From Acidimicrobiales bacterium (GTDB taxonomy: Bacteria > Actinomycetota > Acidimicrobiia > Acidimicrobiales > VFJN01), in the NCBI GenBank assembly GCA_016936035.1, contig JAFGPU010000195.1, forward strand, positions 1-9,755: a stretch of DNA of 9,755 bases. The letters are read 5' to 3'. Each line of letters opens with the position of its first letter. The stretch's first letter is position 1. Shown one piece after another: positions 1 to 6,621 of this stretch. The position numbers and the translations under genes were made by a program. The notes under the pieces are model-generated. The model worked only from the letters and a program-made list of their open reading frames with translations, did no database searches and was not told the origin of the DNA.

Positions 1-3000
1 CCGGCTGCTCACGCTCGGGCTCGACGTCCCACCCAGCCCACAACTCCTCGTCCCGCTCCGGCGCCGGCTCCTGCTCGCGGCCGCGCTCCGGCTCCTGGCC
101 CTGGTCCCACCCGGCCCACAGTTCCTCGTCTGGGGTTTGGACCGTACGTTCCCGCATCTCGTTGCGGTCGGCGGTCCGGCGGGCCAACTCGGCGGCGGCG
201 GCCTGGGCTGTCTCCCTGATCTCCTCGGTATCGGCCCGCCATGCCTGGTGAGCGGCGTGGATCTCCTCCCACACCTCGGCCTCGGCCCGGTAGCCGGCGG
301 CCAGCTGGCGTAGCCCGTCGACGCAGGCGGCGGCCTCGGCCCACTGGTCGGGGTCGGTCATGGCCTCGGCGGCGGCAAGGATCGCCTGCCGGTCGTACTC
401 GCGTGCCAGTCTCCAGCTCTCGGCCAGCTCGTCACCGGCGTACGTCGGGGCCCATGCCTGCTCGCGGTTGAGCCTGTTGACCATGTCACGTAGCTGCACG
501 TCGCTGGCCGCTGCGATACGCCGGTGGTCCTCGGGACGGCCCAACGCGTCGTAGGCGGTGTTCCATGCCGCGTGCTGTTCCACGGCTCGGCGGGCCGGGG
601 CGGGGCCGATGACGGTGCGGGATCCGGCGTCGGGGTCGTACATCTCCTGATACCCGGCCACCCGGCCGGCGCGGGTCCGCCACTGGGCCCGCCTCGCCTC
701 GTCCTCGGGTACCGGGCCGAAACGTTCGGTCGCCCATGCTGGCCGTTGCAGAGCGGCCCGGCGGCCGAGCTCGGCCTGACGGGCGTCGATCGCCTCGGCC
801 ACCCGGCGCGCGTGGTCGCCGATCGGGCCCGGCATGTCGGGTGTCCGGTCGGCCCACTCCGGCCCGGCCGGGGAGTGCTCCGGGGCGCGGCGGGCGGCGG
901 CCGAACGTACCCGGTGCTGCAACAGGGCGCCGAGCTCGCGGGCGTCGGTCACGCTGCGGGGGTCGCCGATCGCCTCGGACAACAGGGCCTCGGGGTCGTG
1001 GCCTCGCAACTGCTGCTCGCGCACCGTGGCATACAGCGGGTCGGCCTCCTCGGCGTCAAGGCGGTCAAGGGCCTGGTCGCCGAGAATTCGCGACAGGGTG
1101 GCGCGGGCCTGGGTGCGGGTGTGCGCGCTGACGAGATCTTCCCAAATCGGCACAAGGGCGGGCAGGCTGGCAGCGTAGTCGGTTCCCTCGGCCAGGATTT
1201 CCAGGGTGGCGCGGTCGCCGGTCTCGTGGGCCAGGATCCGGCCCATGACCGCGGTGGGGGTGCTGTCCAGGGTGCGGAGGTGTTCCGGGTCCCGTTCGCG
1301 GCGGGTCACAAGGAACGCTTCGTTCAGCAAGCGACCTCGGGTGAGCGCGACGTACGCGGCTTCCCTGGCCAGCGCCTCATCCCCATACAGGTACCCGCTG
1401 TCGACGGTGCGGCCCTGGGTGGCGTGCACCGTACCGGCGTAGGCCAGCGCCACCCGGCCCGCGACGTAGCCGGCAGGCAGGCGAACCGGCCCGGCCAGCC
1501 GCTCGCCCTGGTCGCCCTGGCCGATGACGCGCCGGACGGTCAACGATCCGTCCGCGTGCCGCTGAACCACCCGGTAGACCTGCCGGTTGGTCACGGCCTG
1601 GCCGTCGGCACCGGTCAGCCTCGGGTCGTTCTCGCGGGCCTGGATGAGGTCGCCGGCCCCCGCGAGGTTGCCGCCCATGACCGGTACCCCGGCCTCGTCC
1701 ACCCGTCCGTGCCTGACCAGCTCGGCGCGGATCCGGCCCGCCAGCTCGTCGGCGGCCTCGTTCGTCGACGTCACCAGTACGGCGCTCCGGCCGGCAAGGG
1801 TGTCGACCACGTAGGCGCGCACGGCGGCGGCGCTCATCTCCTCCTCGCTGCCCCCGTGGATCCGGCCGTGTTCGGCGTAGGCCGCAAGGGCCTCGGGGTC
1901 GCCGTCGCGCAACCGTAGCGACGCGTCGGCCTCCCACTGCCGGGTACTGCCGTCCGGGTCGCGGAACCTCCTCACGGTCTCCAGCTGGTAGGCGCCGAGC
2001 TGGCCGCGCAACAACCGGAACGAGCCGCCTCGGCCTACGGCCTGCATCTGGGCGTCATCGCCCACAAGGGCGACCTTCGCGCCGGCGGCGGTCGCTATCT
2101 CGATCAGGCGGCCCATGTCGTCGGCGGTCGCCATCGCGGCCTCGTCCACGATGATCAGGTCACCGGCGCCAACGGCAAGACGGGCCCGGGCCTGGGGCGA
2201 CCCCTGGCCGTCGTGGTAGGTCAGGAACCGCGCGAGGCTGGCCGTGGTCTCCACCCCGGCCTCACCCAACACCGACGCTGCGATGTTCGACGGGGCCAGC
2301 CCGATGACGCGCCGGCCGTCGGCCTGCCACGCCTGCGTCACGATGCCCTGGGCGTAGCTCTTGCCGGCGCCGGCGGGCCCCACGATCACACTGACCGTCC
2401 GGCCGTCTCCGAGCACGCCGCGCACGGCGGCGGCCTGGTCCTCGCCGAGCGTGCTCGCCTCAATCGCGGCGTCGATCCGCTCGGCCTCCAACCGGGGCGC
2501 CGGCGCCTGGGCCTGGGCCACCATGCGCTCTTCGGCCTGCATGTGGGCCACTGAGCCATACCGGAGACTGGCCCGGCCGGGCTGGTAGACGCTGCGGCCG
2601 TCGGATTGCCGGCACAACTCGGCCGGCGCTGCTACGGCCTCGAACCCGGCAACCTGGATCACCCCGTGCTCGGGGCCTAGGGCTTCCTCGGTGAGGCTGT
2701 CGAGTAGGGCGGCCACCCCTCCGGCGTCGGCGGCCGCGTCGCCGAGCTGCTCGGGCAGCGCTCGACCGATCGACCTCATCACGTCGTCGCGGCCGAACGA
2801 GGTGCGCTCGGCCGTCACCTCCTCCAACGCGGTCCGGATGACCTGGCCACGGTCCAGCTCCGGGGCCGCGGCGGTCATGCGGTCCAACCTGCTGGCGACG
2901 GCGGCGGCCTCGGCGGCCTCGGCCATCTCTGCGTGCGTACGGCGGCCCTCCTCGACCGCCTCCCGCTCCCACCGGTCAACCAGCTGGTCAAGGGTCTCCG

Positions 3001-4132
3001 TGGTGTCCTTGTGGCCTCGGGTCTGGAGGGCGGCCCGCTCCGTCATCCGAGAGAGCAGCTGCGGGCTCGGCGCGTGACCGGTGCGTTCCTGGTAGGCGTC
3101 GACGTATCGGGCTACCTCGGCGGTGACCTCCTGGCGGCGGCTGCTGGCGGCCGTCCGGTCCTCCACCGTGATACCGATGATCTCGCGGGCGCGGCCGTCC
3201 TCGCGGGTGGTGAACTCCACCGGTAGATCAGCCGAAAGCCGTTCCTCCATCGTCCGGTGATAGATCGCCTCCATGGCTGGCCTGGCCTTGTGTAGGGCCC
3301 GGCTGTCCAGGGTCCGCCACGCGGTCTCGCCACCGGGCAGCGTCACCCGTACCCGGTTCAAGATCTGCAAGTGGGCGTGCAACTGGACGTCTCCGGCGCG
3401 GCTGGTCTCGTGCACGAAATCGGCGGCTATCCAGTCGTGGGCGTCGGCGTACCGGCCGGTGGTCGGATGATCGCCGACAGAACGCCCGTGGTAGCCGAGC
3501 CTGGAAAAACCGGCCTCCCGCTGGGCGTAGGCCAGCGCTGCGGCCACCCCGGCCCGGTGGGCGGCCAACACCCGGTCGGCGTCGGCAACCCTGCCCTGGG
3601 CCAGCAAACCGGCCCGGTACAACGAGATCGACTTCTGCGGAGACAAGGTGACGTCGAAGCTACCGACCGCGCTGCGCTGGCTGCGCTCGACCTCCCGGCG
3701 AATCTCGGCCTGCCGGCCGGCGTCGGCGTCCGGCTCCCGTTGGAGAGCCTCGGCCAACCGTTCCTCCAAGGGCCGGTACTCGCGGGGCGCCCGGCCCAAC
3801 CGGGCGCCGGCCAGCAATCCGGCGTAGTGCTCCTTCGCCGCGTCACCCGTCAAGCCCTGGGCGCGGATCTCGGTCTTCGCCTGCTCGGTGAGTTCGGCGT
3901 ACCGGCGGGGGTCACACAACTCCCCGAACAGAATCAGGTGCTCTTCCTTCACCACGGCCTCGCCCTGCTCGTAGCCGAGCTGCTCGACCCCATCGCCAAG
4001 CCACCGGGCAATGGGCGCTTCGTGGCCCTCGTGGTAGTAGGCCGCTTGCCGATCGTGTTCGTGCTGCCGGCACTCCCACGGGTAGCGCGCACCGGCCTTC
4101 CCCGCGGGGATGGCGGTAACGCGCACGGTCAT
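1..4132 (-). CDS. mobF: MobF-family conjugative relaxase-helicase, C-terminus outside window
   Basis: This protein would nick one strand at oriT, stay bound to its 5' end and unwind the plasmid for conjugation. The frame is open from the ATG at 4132 to the left edge (1377 codons, no stop). The N-terminal relaxase domain has Y17 and the pair Y32-Y33 as candidate nicking tyrosines, an FDVTLSPQKSIS block near residues 159-170, and the three-histidine metal site H241, H252, H254 (LHAHLQILN). The helicase half has Walker A GPAGAGKS (585-592), Walker B IIVDEAAM (D663, E664), a GDDAQ motif, VHATQGRTVDSG (902-913) and YVALTRGR (927-934), as in TraI/TrwC RecD-like helicases. After about residue 950 the protein is charged and low in complexity. 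The start is supported by the family-like MTVRVTAI opening and an in-frame upstream TAG; no Shine-Dalgarno is seen. TrwC has YY at its first tyrosine position; here only one Y remains. Confidence 0.95.
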   Translation of the reverse strand, partial: MTVRVTAIPAGKAGARYPWECRQHEHDRQAAYYHEGHEAPIARWLGDGVEQLGYEQGEAVVKEEHLILFGELCDPRRYAELTEQAKTEIRAQGLTGDAAKEHYAGLLAGARLGRAPREYRPLEERLAEALQREPDADAGRQAEIRREVERSQRSAVGSFDVTLSPQKSISLYRAGLLAQGRVADADRVLAAHRAGVAAALAYAQREAGFSRLGYHGRSVGDHPTTGRYADAHDWIAADFVHETSRAGDVQLHAHLQILNRVRVTLPGGETAWRTLDSRALHKARPAMEAIYHRTMEERLSADLPVEFTTREDGRAREIIGITVEDRTAASSRRQEVTAEVARYVDAYQERTGHAPSPQLLSRMTERAALQTRGHKDTTETLDQLVDRWEREAVEEGRRTHAEMAEAAEAAAVASRLDRMTAAAPELDRGQVIRTALEEVTAERTSFGRDDVMRSIGRALPEQLGDAAADAGGVAALLDSLTEEALGPEHGVIQVAGFEAVAAPAELCRQSDGRSVYQPGRASLRYGSVAHMQAEERMVAQAQAPAPRLEAERIDAAIEASTLGEDQAAAVRGVLGDGRTVSVIVGPAGAGKSYAQGIVTQAWQADGRRVIGLAPSNIAASVLGEAGVETTASLARFLTYHDGQGSPQARARLAVGAGDLIIVDEAAMATADDMGRLIEIATAAGAKVALVGDDAQMQAVGRGGSFRLLRGQLGAYQLETVRRFRDPDGSTRQWEADASLRLRDGDPEALAAYAEHGRIHGGSEEEMSAAAVRAYVVDTLAGRSAVLVTSTNEAADELAGRIRAELVRHGRVDEAGVPVMGGNLAGAGDLIQARENDPRLTGADGQAVTNRQVYRVVQRHADGSLTVRRVIGQGDQGERLAGPVRLPAGYVAGRVALAYAGTVHATQGRTVDSGYLYGDEALAREAAYVALTRGRLLNEAFLVTRRERDPEHLRTLDSTPTAVMGRILAHETGDRATLEILAEGTDYAASLPALVPIWEDLVSAHTRTQARATLSRILGDQALDRLDAEEADPLYATVREQQLRGHDPEALLSEAIGDPRSVTDARELGALLQHRVRSAAARRAPEHSPAGPEWADRTPDMPGPIGDHARRVAEAIDARQAELGRRAALQRPAWATERFGPVPEDEARRAQWRTRAGRVAGYQEMYDPDAGSRTVIGPAPARRAVEQHAAWNTAYDALGRPEDHRRIAAASDVQLRDMVNRLNREQAWAPTYAGDELAESWRLAREYDRQAILAAAEAMTDPDQWAEAAACVDGLRQLAAGYRAEAEVWEEIHAAHQAWRADTEEIRETAQAAAAELARRTADRNEMRERTVQTPDEELWAGWDQGQEPERGREQEPAPERDEELWAGWDVEPEREQP
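26..130 (-). repeat. Tandem acidic/Trp repeat in the relaxase tail
   Basis: The peptide DEELWAGWD occurs twice in the relaxase C-terminal tail, at residues about 1335-1343 (bases 104-130) and 1361-1369 (bases 26-52). The period is 26 residues or 78 bp, and the linkers are rich in Glu, Pro, Gln and Arg. The two DNA copies differ at only a few positions, which suggests recent duplication. More copies may lie beyond the left edge. The function is unknown; a Trp-bearing acidic linear motif could be a docking site for a coupling or secretion partner. Confidence 0.75.
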
Positions 4133-4144
4133 GAATTGATCATA
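4133..4144 (-). promoter_or_regulatory. Candidate -10 box for leaderless relaxase mRNA
   Basis: Reading the minus strand, TATGAT (4144-4139) lies six bases before the relaxase ATG, and no Shine-Dalgarno precedes that ATG. This spacing would start transcription at or next to the start codon, an arrangement common in actinobacteria. No convincing -35 is seen (TTCTGG at 17 bp is poor). A four-codon reading frame, ATG ATC AAT TCA TGA, also overlaps the start through ATGA and could be a translational coupler. Confidence 0.35.
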
Positions 4145-4257
4145 ACCACGCTATTCAAGATCCAGAACATTTGAATGCCTTGGTGTGCTTCTTTTGATCT
4201 TGTTCTTAGATTGATCACTTACTGACCTGATAGAGACAGAGACAGTTGTCTTAGATG

Positions 4258-4290
4258 GTGCTGCTTGGTGAGTGAGGACTCAGTGAGCAC
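4258..4290. repeat. Nested inverted repeat in candidate oriT
   Basis: An outer pair GTGCT (4258-4262) and AGCAC (4286-4290) encloses an inner pair TGAGT (4269-4273) and ACTCA (4278-4282) around a four-base loop. GTGAGCAC from the right arm (4283-4290) recurs directly at 4331-4338. Such hairpins often lie beside nic sites, but they are also ordinary operators. Confidence 0.45.
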
Positions 4291-4379
4291 AGATGATCAG
4301 TAACGGATATGACGGGCTGTAGTCCTTGGAGTGAGCACCGACAACCGTCACCACTCTTCCCGTTGCACGGTCACCCGGC

Positions 4380-4434
4380 CCGGAAGCGCGCCAGCGCTGA
4401 GGACCGGAAGGACCGGGCTTCGGGCGCCCGGAAG
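4380..4434. repeat. Three CCGGAAG copies at a 24-bp period
   Basis: The heptamer CCGGAAG begins at 4380, 4404 and 4428, exactly 24 bp apart. The intervening bases are not conserved. The set lies in the gene-free interval between the relaxase and the first plus-strand gene, next to the other short repeats, and may be a binding array. A heptamer in GC-rich DNA is weak evidence on its own. Confidence 0.4.
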
Positions 4435-4466
4435 CACGACGGCGGCCAACCACGCTCGGGCGCCCG
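4421..4466. repeat. Two copies of palindrome CGGGCGCCCG
   Basis: The perfect 10-bp palindrome CGGGCGCCCG occurs at 4421-4430 and 4457-4466, 36 bp apart. The first copy is extended by CTTC before it and GAAG after it, with one bulged base. They lie just upstream of the 18-bp iteron-like units. A protein-binding role is possible. Confidence 0.4.
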
Positions 4467-4487
4467 TCAGGCCGCAACCCCGGAAAC

Positions 4488-4541
4488 GGTAATAGTGCGC
4501 AAGTTGGTAATACCGCGCAGAGTGGTAATACCGGTCCCGTT
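4488..4541. repeat. Three 18-bp iteron-like direct repeats
   Basis: Units begin with GGTAATA at 4488, 4506 and 4524, exactly 18 bp apart. Units one and two also share GCGCA, and each unit ends in GTT or AGT. They lie about 100 bp upstream of the small gene at 4627 in an otherwise empty interval. Iterons of 17-22 bp are typical of replication origins and of Rep or regulator operators. TTGGTA (4504) and TAATAC (4526) are 16 bp apart and could form a weak promoter inside the repeats. No Rep initiator is recognisable in the window, so origin versus operator is open. Confidence 0.55.
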
Positions 4542-4626
4542 GTCTGCAACAGCGCTTGGCTGGCCCTGGCGTCGTCGCCACCCGGGCGGGTGATCGGCCG
4601 GGTGGCCGGGGGCGTACGGGGCTACC

Positions 4627-4827
4627 GTGACCGGCATGGATGACCCACGAACCGATCCGGGGTGGCAACTACCCCCTCCGCGTGAACTGCCCCTGAATGG
4701 CGAAATCCACTTTGATGGGAAGCGGCTGTCGGTTGACGGCCTGGTGCTCGATCCCGGCGAGTACACGATCCCGGGCACGGGCGGCACCCTGCTCGTAGCC
4801 GAACCTGAGTCCTCCGACGCTGTCTGA
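4627..4827 (+). CDS. Small hypothetical protein (66 aa)
   Basis: I do not recognise this protein. It starts at GTG 4627, preceded by GGGG five bases upstream; an in-frame ATG at 4636 is the alternative. The sequence is short and acidic: a Pro-rich opening (WQLPPPRELP), then alternating hydrophobic segments (EIHFDGKRLSVDGLVLDPGEYTI cut here as three beta-like strands) and a Gly-rich end leading into TLLVAEPESSDAV. This suggests a small beta fold with no signal peptide or membrane segment. Codon use favours G/C at third positions. It is the first of two small plus-strand genes before parA, only 17 bp from the next, so co-transcription is likely. The 18-bp repeats upstream may control it. Confidence 0.6.
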   Translation: MTGMDDPRTDPGWQLPPPRELPLNGEIHFDGKRLSVDGLVLDPGEYTIPGTGGTLLVAEPESSDAV

Positions 4828-4844
4828 GCGCCGGCGGCGATGGG

Positions 4845-5138
4845 ATGATGGCAGGCATGAGCAGCCTCGAAGACCTCGAACGGCGCATCACGGCGATGGA
4901 AACGGAACTGGCCGTGGTCCGCCAGGAAGCCGCTGCGGCGCGGGCCCTGGCGGCCGGCGCTGACCGAGACGTGGCTGACTACCGCGCCGAACTGCGCGGA
5001 CATACCCGCACCCTCGGGGCGCTACGGGAAACCCAACTGGAGCACTACGCCGAGCACAAAGCGGACAGTGCCGAGATCAAAGCCGGGATCGCGCAGATCG
5101 TACGGCTTTTGGAGGGCCTCGGCGGCGCCACCTCGTAG
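4845..5138 (+). CDS. Small coiled-coil protein of unknown function (97 aa)
   Basis: This is a nearly all-helical, charged protein. Residues from SSLEDLERRITAMETELAVV to about 40 show heptad-like spacing of Leu, Ile and Val, and a second helical stretch runs from RAELRGHTRTLGALRETQLE to the end (AQIVRLLEGL). That pattern fits a dimeric or trimeric coiled coil. Similar short proteins opening MSSLEDLERRI are, from memory, common on actinobacterial plasmids and integrative elements without an assigned role. Three in-frame ATGs exist (4845, 4848, 4857); 4857 gives the family-like opening MSSLEDL and may be the true start, but no start has a good Shine-Dalgarno. It lies directly upstream of the parA control region and may be an accessory segregation or structural factor (inference). 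Confidence 0.75.
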   Translation: MMAGMSSLEDLERRITAMETELAVVRQEAAAARALAAGADRDVADYRAELRGHTRTLGALRETQLEHYAEHKADSAEIKAGIAQIVRLLEGLGGATS

Positions 5139-5139
5139 C

Positions 5140-5227
5140 CGCTCCGACACCTGAGGGAGTCGTGTCTTACACGCATCCGCCGTGTGTGTGACACGGCTCC
5201 CCTGCGTTGGGGACATCCGGGGGAGCT
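5140..5227. promoter_or_regulatory. 22-bp-period dyad array in the parA control region
   Basis: Four 22-bp units begin at 5140, 5162, 5184 and 5206. Each starts with a version of GTGT-N3-ACAC: perfect at 5162 (GTGTCTTACAC) and 5184 (GTGTGTGACAC), degenerate at 5140 (CGCTCCGACAC) and 5206 (GTTGGGGACAT). Centres at 5145, 5167, 5189 and 5211 are exactly 22 bp apart, about two helical turns, so the sites face the same side. The array fills the 132-bp gap before parA. In type Ib partition systems the RHH centromere-binding protein binds repeats at the par promoter and represses it. That is the proposed role here, making this both operator and candidate centromere. Confidence 0.75.
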
Positions 5228-5270
5228 ATGCCAGGCTGGGGCATCCGACCCATAGAGGGGGTGCCCGACC

Positions 5271-6116
5271 GTGCCAACCGTCGCGCAGTGGAGAACGCTG
5301 CAACTCCACAAACCAGACAGATCACCGAGATTGGCGTTCGTGAACCGCAAGGGTGGCTCGGGTAAGACCACCTCGGCGGTGAGTTTGGCGGCCGTCTTCC
5401 GGGCCTGGGGACTGACCTCCCGGATTGTTGACGGTGACGCTCAAATGGCGTCTGCGACGTACTGGCTTCCCCCGCAAACCGCCTCGGGGGCTCCCACCCT
5501 GCTTGACGTGTTCCTCGGCGACGCGACGTTGGCTGAGGCGACGGCCCCAACCACCGTGCCCGGGGTGGCCATCGTTCCGTCGCTGGATACCTTGGGCCGG
5601 GTTGAGAGCGAGCGTCCCCCCGGCTCTGACGGGCTCCTGGCTGGCGAACTGGACTCGGATGCCAGTTACGACATCGAACTCTTGGATGCCGCACCCTCGA
5701 TGGGCCTGGTGACCGTGAGCATGCTCGCGGCCTCGACCGACGTCGTACTCATGATGACCACGTCCACGCTCGACCTGGTGGGCGCGGCCGAGATGGCGCG
5801 GCCGCTCGACCTGGTGCGCCGGCGACTCAACCCGAACCTGCGCATCAGCGCCGTCGTGATGGTCGACGACGATGGCAACACGATGTTGTCGCGGGACATG
5901 GGCGACAGTCTGGCGGCCGACTACCCGAACGCCTTGATCTACCGGATCCCTCACAGCGTCCGGGTCCGCGAGGCACCCGGCGCGCACGAACCGATCATCG
6001 ACTACGCACCCGACAACCCCGTGTCGGCGGCGTACTGGCGTCTGGCGGCCGCCCTGGTGCCGAGGCTGGGCCTGACATGGGCCGTCGGACCGGACACCAT
6101 CGGGGTCGAACAGTGA
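5271..6116 (+). CDS. parA: ParA-family partition ATPase (Walker-type)
   Basis: ParA ATPases bind nucleoid DNA in the ATP form and move plasmid copies apart when a centromere-bound partner stimulates hydrolysis. At 281 residues this matches small type Ib ParA proteins and lacks the N-terminal DNA-binding domain of type Ia. The deviant Walker A is KGGSGKTT (27-34, with both lysines K27 and K32), followed by IVDGDAQ (D54, D56) and a Walker B-like LLDAAPSMG (137-145). GTG 5271 is chosen because AGAGGGGG lies about ten bases upstream. The stop overlaps the next gene's start as GTGA, so the two are translationally coupled. The upstream gap carries the 22-bp dyad array, suggesting autoregulation. 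A MinD/Soj-like non-plasmid role is unlikely given the partner and context. Confidence 0.92.
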   Translation: MPTVAQWRTLQLHKPDRSPRLAFVNRKGGSGKTTSAVSLAAVFRAWGLTSRIVDGDAQMASATYWLPPQTASGAPTLLDVFLGDATLAEATAPTTVPGVAIVPSLDTLGRVESERPPGSDGLLAGELDSDASYDIELLDAAPSMGLVTVSMLAASTDVVLMMTTSTLDLVGAAEMARPLDLVRRRLNPNLRISAVVMVDDDGNTMLSRDMGDSLAADYPNALIYRIPHSVRVREAPGAHEPIIDYAPDNPVSAAYWRLAAALVPRLGLTWAVGPDTIGVEQ

Positions 6117-6556
6117 CCGGGACGGCCCGGCGGCGGCCTCCGGTCGCCAGTACGAAGAGCGTCTTGGACGAGATCTACTCCAACGGCGGGCCGGTGACGG
6201 ACGCTCCTGCCACACCTGACCGACAGGCATCCGCCACTCCTGCCACACCTGGGGGAGATGTGTCACACACGCGTAGGACGCCTGTCCCTGCCGTGGCGGA
6301 CACGCCTCCGCCAGCTCCGGCGCCAAAGAAGAAGTCGACGACGCGAACGCCTGCCGGCAAGCGCCGGCACAGCCTGTACATCGACGACGCGACGGCGGTC
6401 GCGCTGAACGACGCGGCCGAACGGGTGGGCCGCCAGCTCGGCGGCGTGGTGCCGAAACACCGGGTCCTGGCCGCGATCATCGCGGCGGGCATCGACCAAG
6501 CCGGCGCTGTTGCCGGCCGGCTGCGGGCCGAGCTGCTCGACACGATCGGACAGTAG
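6113..6556 (+). CDS. RHH-type partition partner of ParA (ParB-like centromere-binding protein)
   Basis: This 147-aa protein starts at GTG 6113, overlapping the parA stop by GTGA, with GGGG seven bases upstream; a longer in-frame start at 6077 would lie inside parA. The first 80 residues are disordered, basic and Pro/Thr/Ala-rich (ARRRPP near the start, APKKKSTTR near 70-78). The C-terminal part fits a ribbon-helix-helix fold: strand RHSLYID (85-91), helix DATAVALNDAAERVGRQLG, turn, helix PKHRVLAAIIAAGID. RHH partners such as ParG have the same layout, with a flexible tail that stimulates ParA ATPase and modulates DNA binding; the Arg-rich N-terminus could do this here. Position and coupling strongly suggest it binds the GTGT-N3-ACAC dyads, one cluster of which lies inside this gene. 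No sequence similarity to a named ParB is recognised. Confidence 0.8.
   Translation: MTGTARRRPPVASTKSVLDEIYSNGGPVTDAPATPDRQASATPATPGGDVSHTRRTPVPAVADTPPPAPAPKKKSTTRTPAGKRRHSLYIDDATAVALNDAAERVGRQLGGVVPKHRVLAAIIAAGIDQAGAVAGRLRAELLDTIGQ
6205..6292. repeat. Dyad repeats inside the RHH partner gene
   Basis: A perfect GTGTCACACAC dyad lies at 6260-6270 (centre 6265). Degenerate partners lie exactly 22 bp to each side: TCCTGCCACAC (centre 6243) and CTGTCCCTGCC (centre 6287). A further TCCTGCCACAC at 6205-6215 is 33 bp, one and a half periods, before the 6243 site, within a direct repeat CTCCTGCCACACCTG (6204 and 6237). The cluster falls in the codons for the disordered linker, where protein constraint should be low. 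Confidence 0.6.
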
Positions 6557-6568
6557 ACCTCAGACAGC

Positions 6569-6621
6569 TGTCAGGGCCGTGTCGCACATCTGTCCCTGGA
6601 TGGTGCGACACGGCCCTGACA
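6569..6621. terminator. 19-bp perfect inverted repeat after the par operon
   Basis: Arms 6569-6587 and 6603-6621 are perfect 19-bp complements around a 15-base loop, starting 13 bases after the stop of the RHH gene. No T-run follows, so it would be an actinobacterial-style hairpin terminator. The arms also contain the first two units of the 22-bp array (centres 6584 and 6606), so the symmetry may serve protein binding instead, or both. Confidence 0.55.

Larger units (their letters stand above)
4133..4340. other. AT-richer non-coding tract beside the relaxase gene; candidate oriT
   Basis: This roughly 200-bp stretch is clearly less GC-rich than the rest of the window and has no credible gene. 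It holds three direct TTGATC copies (4136, 4194, 4211), an inverted pair CAAGATC (4156-4162) and GATCTTG (4196-4202), a tandem GAGACA pair followed by TTGTCTTAG near 4246, and a nested inverted repeat at 4258-4290. MobF systems usually carry oriT close to the relaxase gene, and TTGTCTTAG loosely resembles the TTGTCTATAG core of R388-type nic sites. The nic assignment is weak; the tract could equally be only a promoter and operator region. Confidence 0.4.

Noticed and set aside
524..1918. Long plus-strand open frame (464 codons)
   Set aside because: It lies exactly codon-on-codon opposite the relaxase helicase region, which has clear motifs; GC-rich third positions keep the opposite frame open.
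3371..4174. Plus-strand open frame of 267 codons
   Set aside because: It is the same kind of shadow, opposite the relaxase active-site domain with its three-histidine motif.
4309..4593. Possible plus-strand gene of 94 codons in the repeat region
   Set aside because: Its sequence just translates the repeats, with Arg/Pro-rich composition and no Shine-Dalgarno or codon bias.
5322..6326. Minus-strand open frame of 334 codons
   Set aside because: It is a shadow of parA and the RHH partner gene, with low-complexity Arg/Gly/His-rich composition and no recognisable domain.
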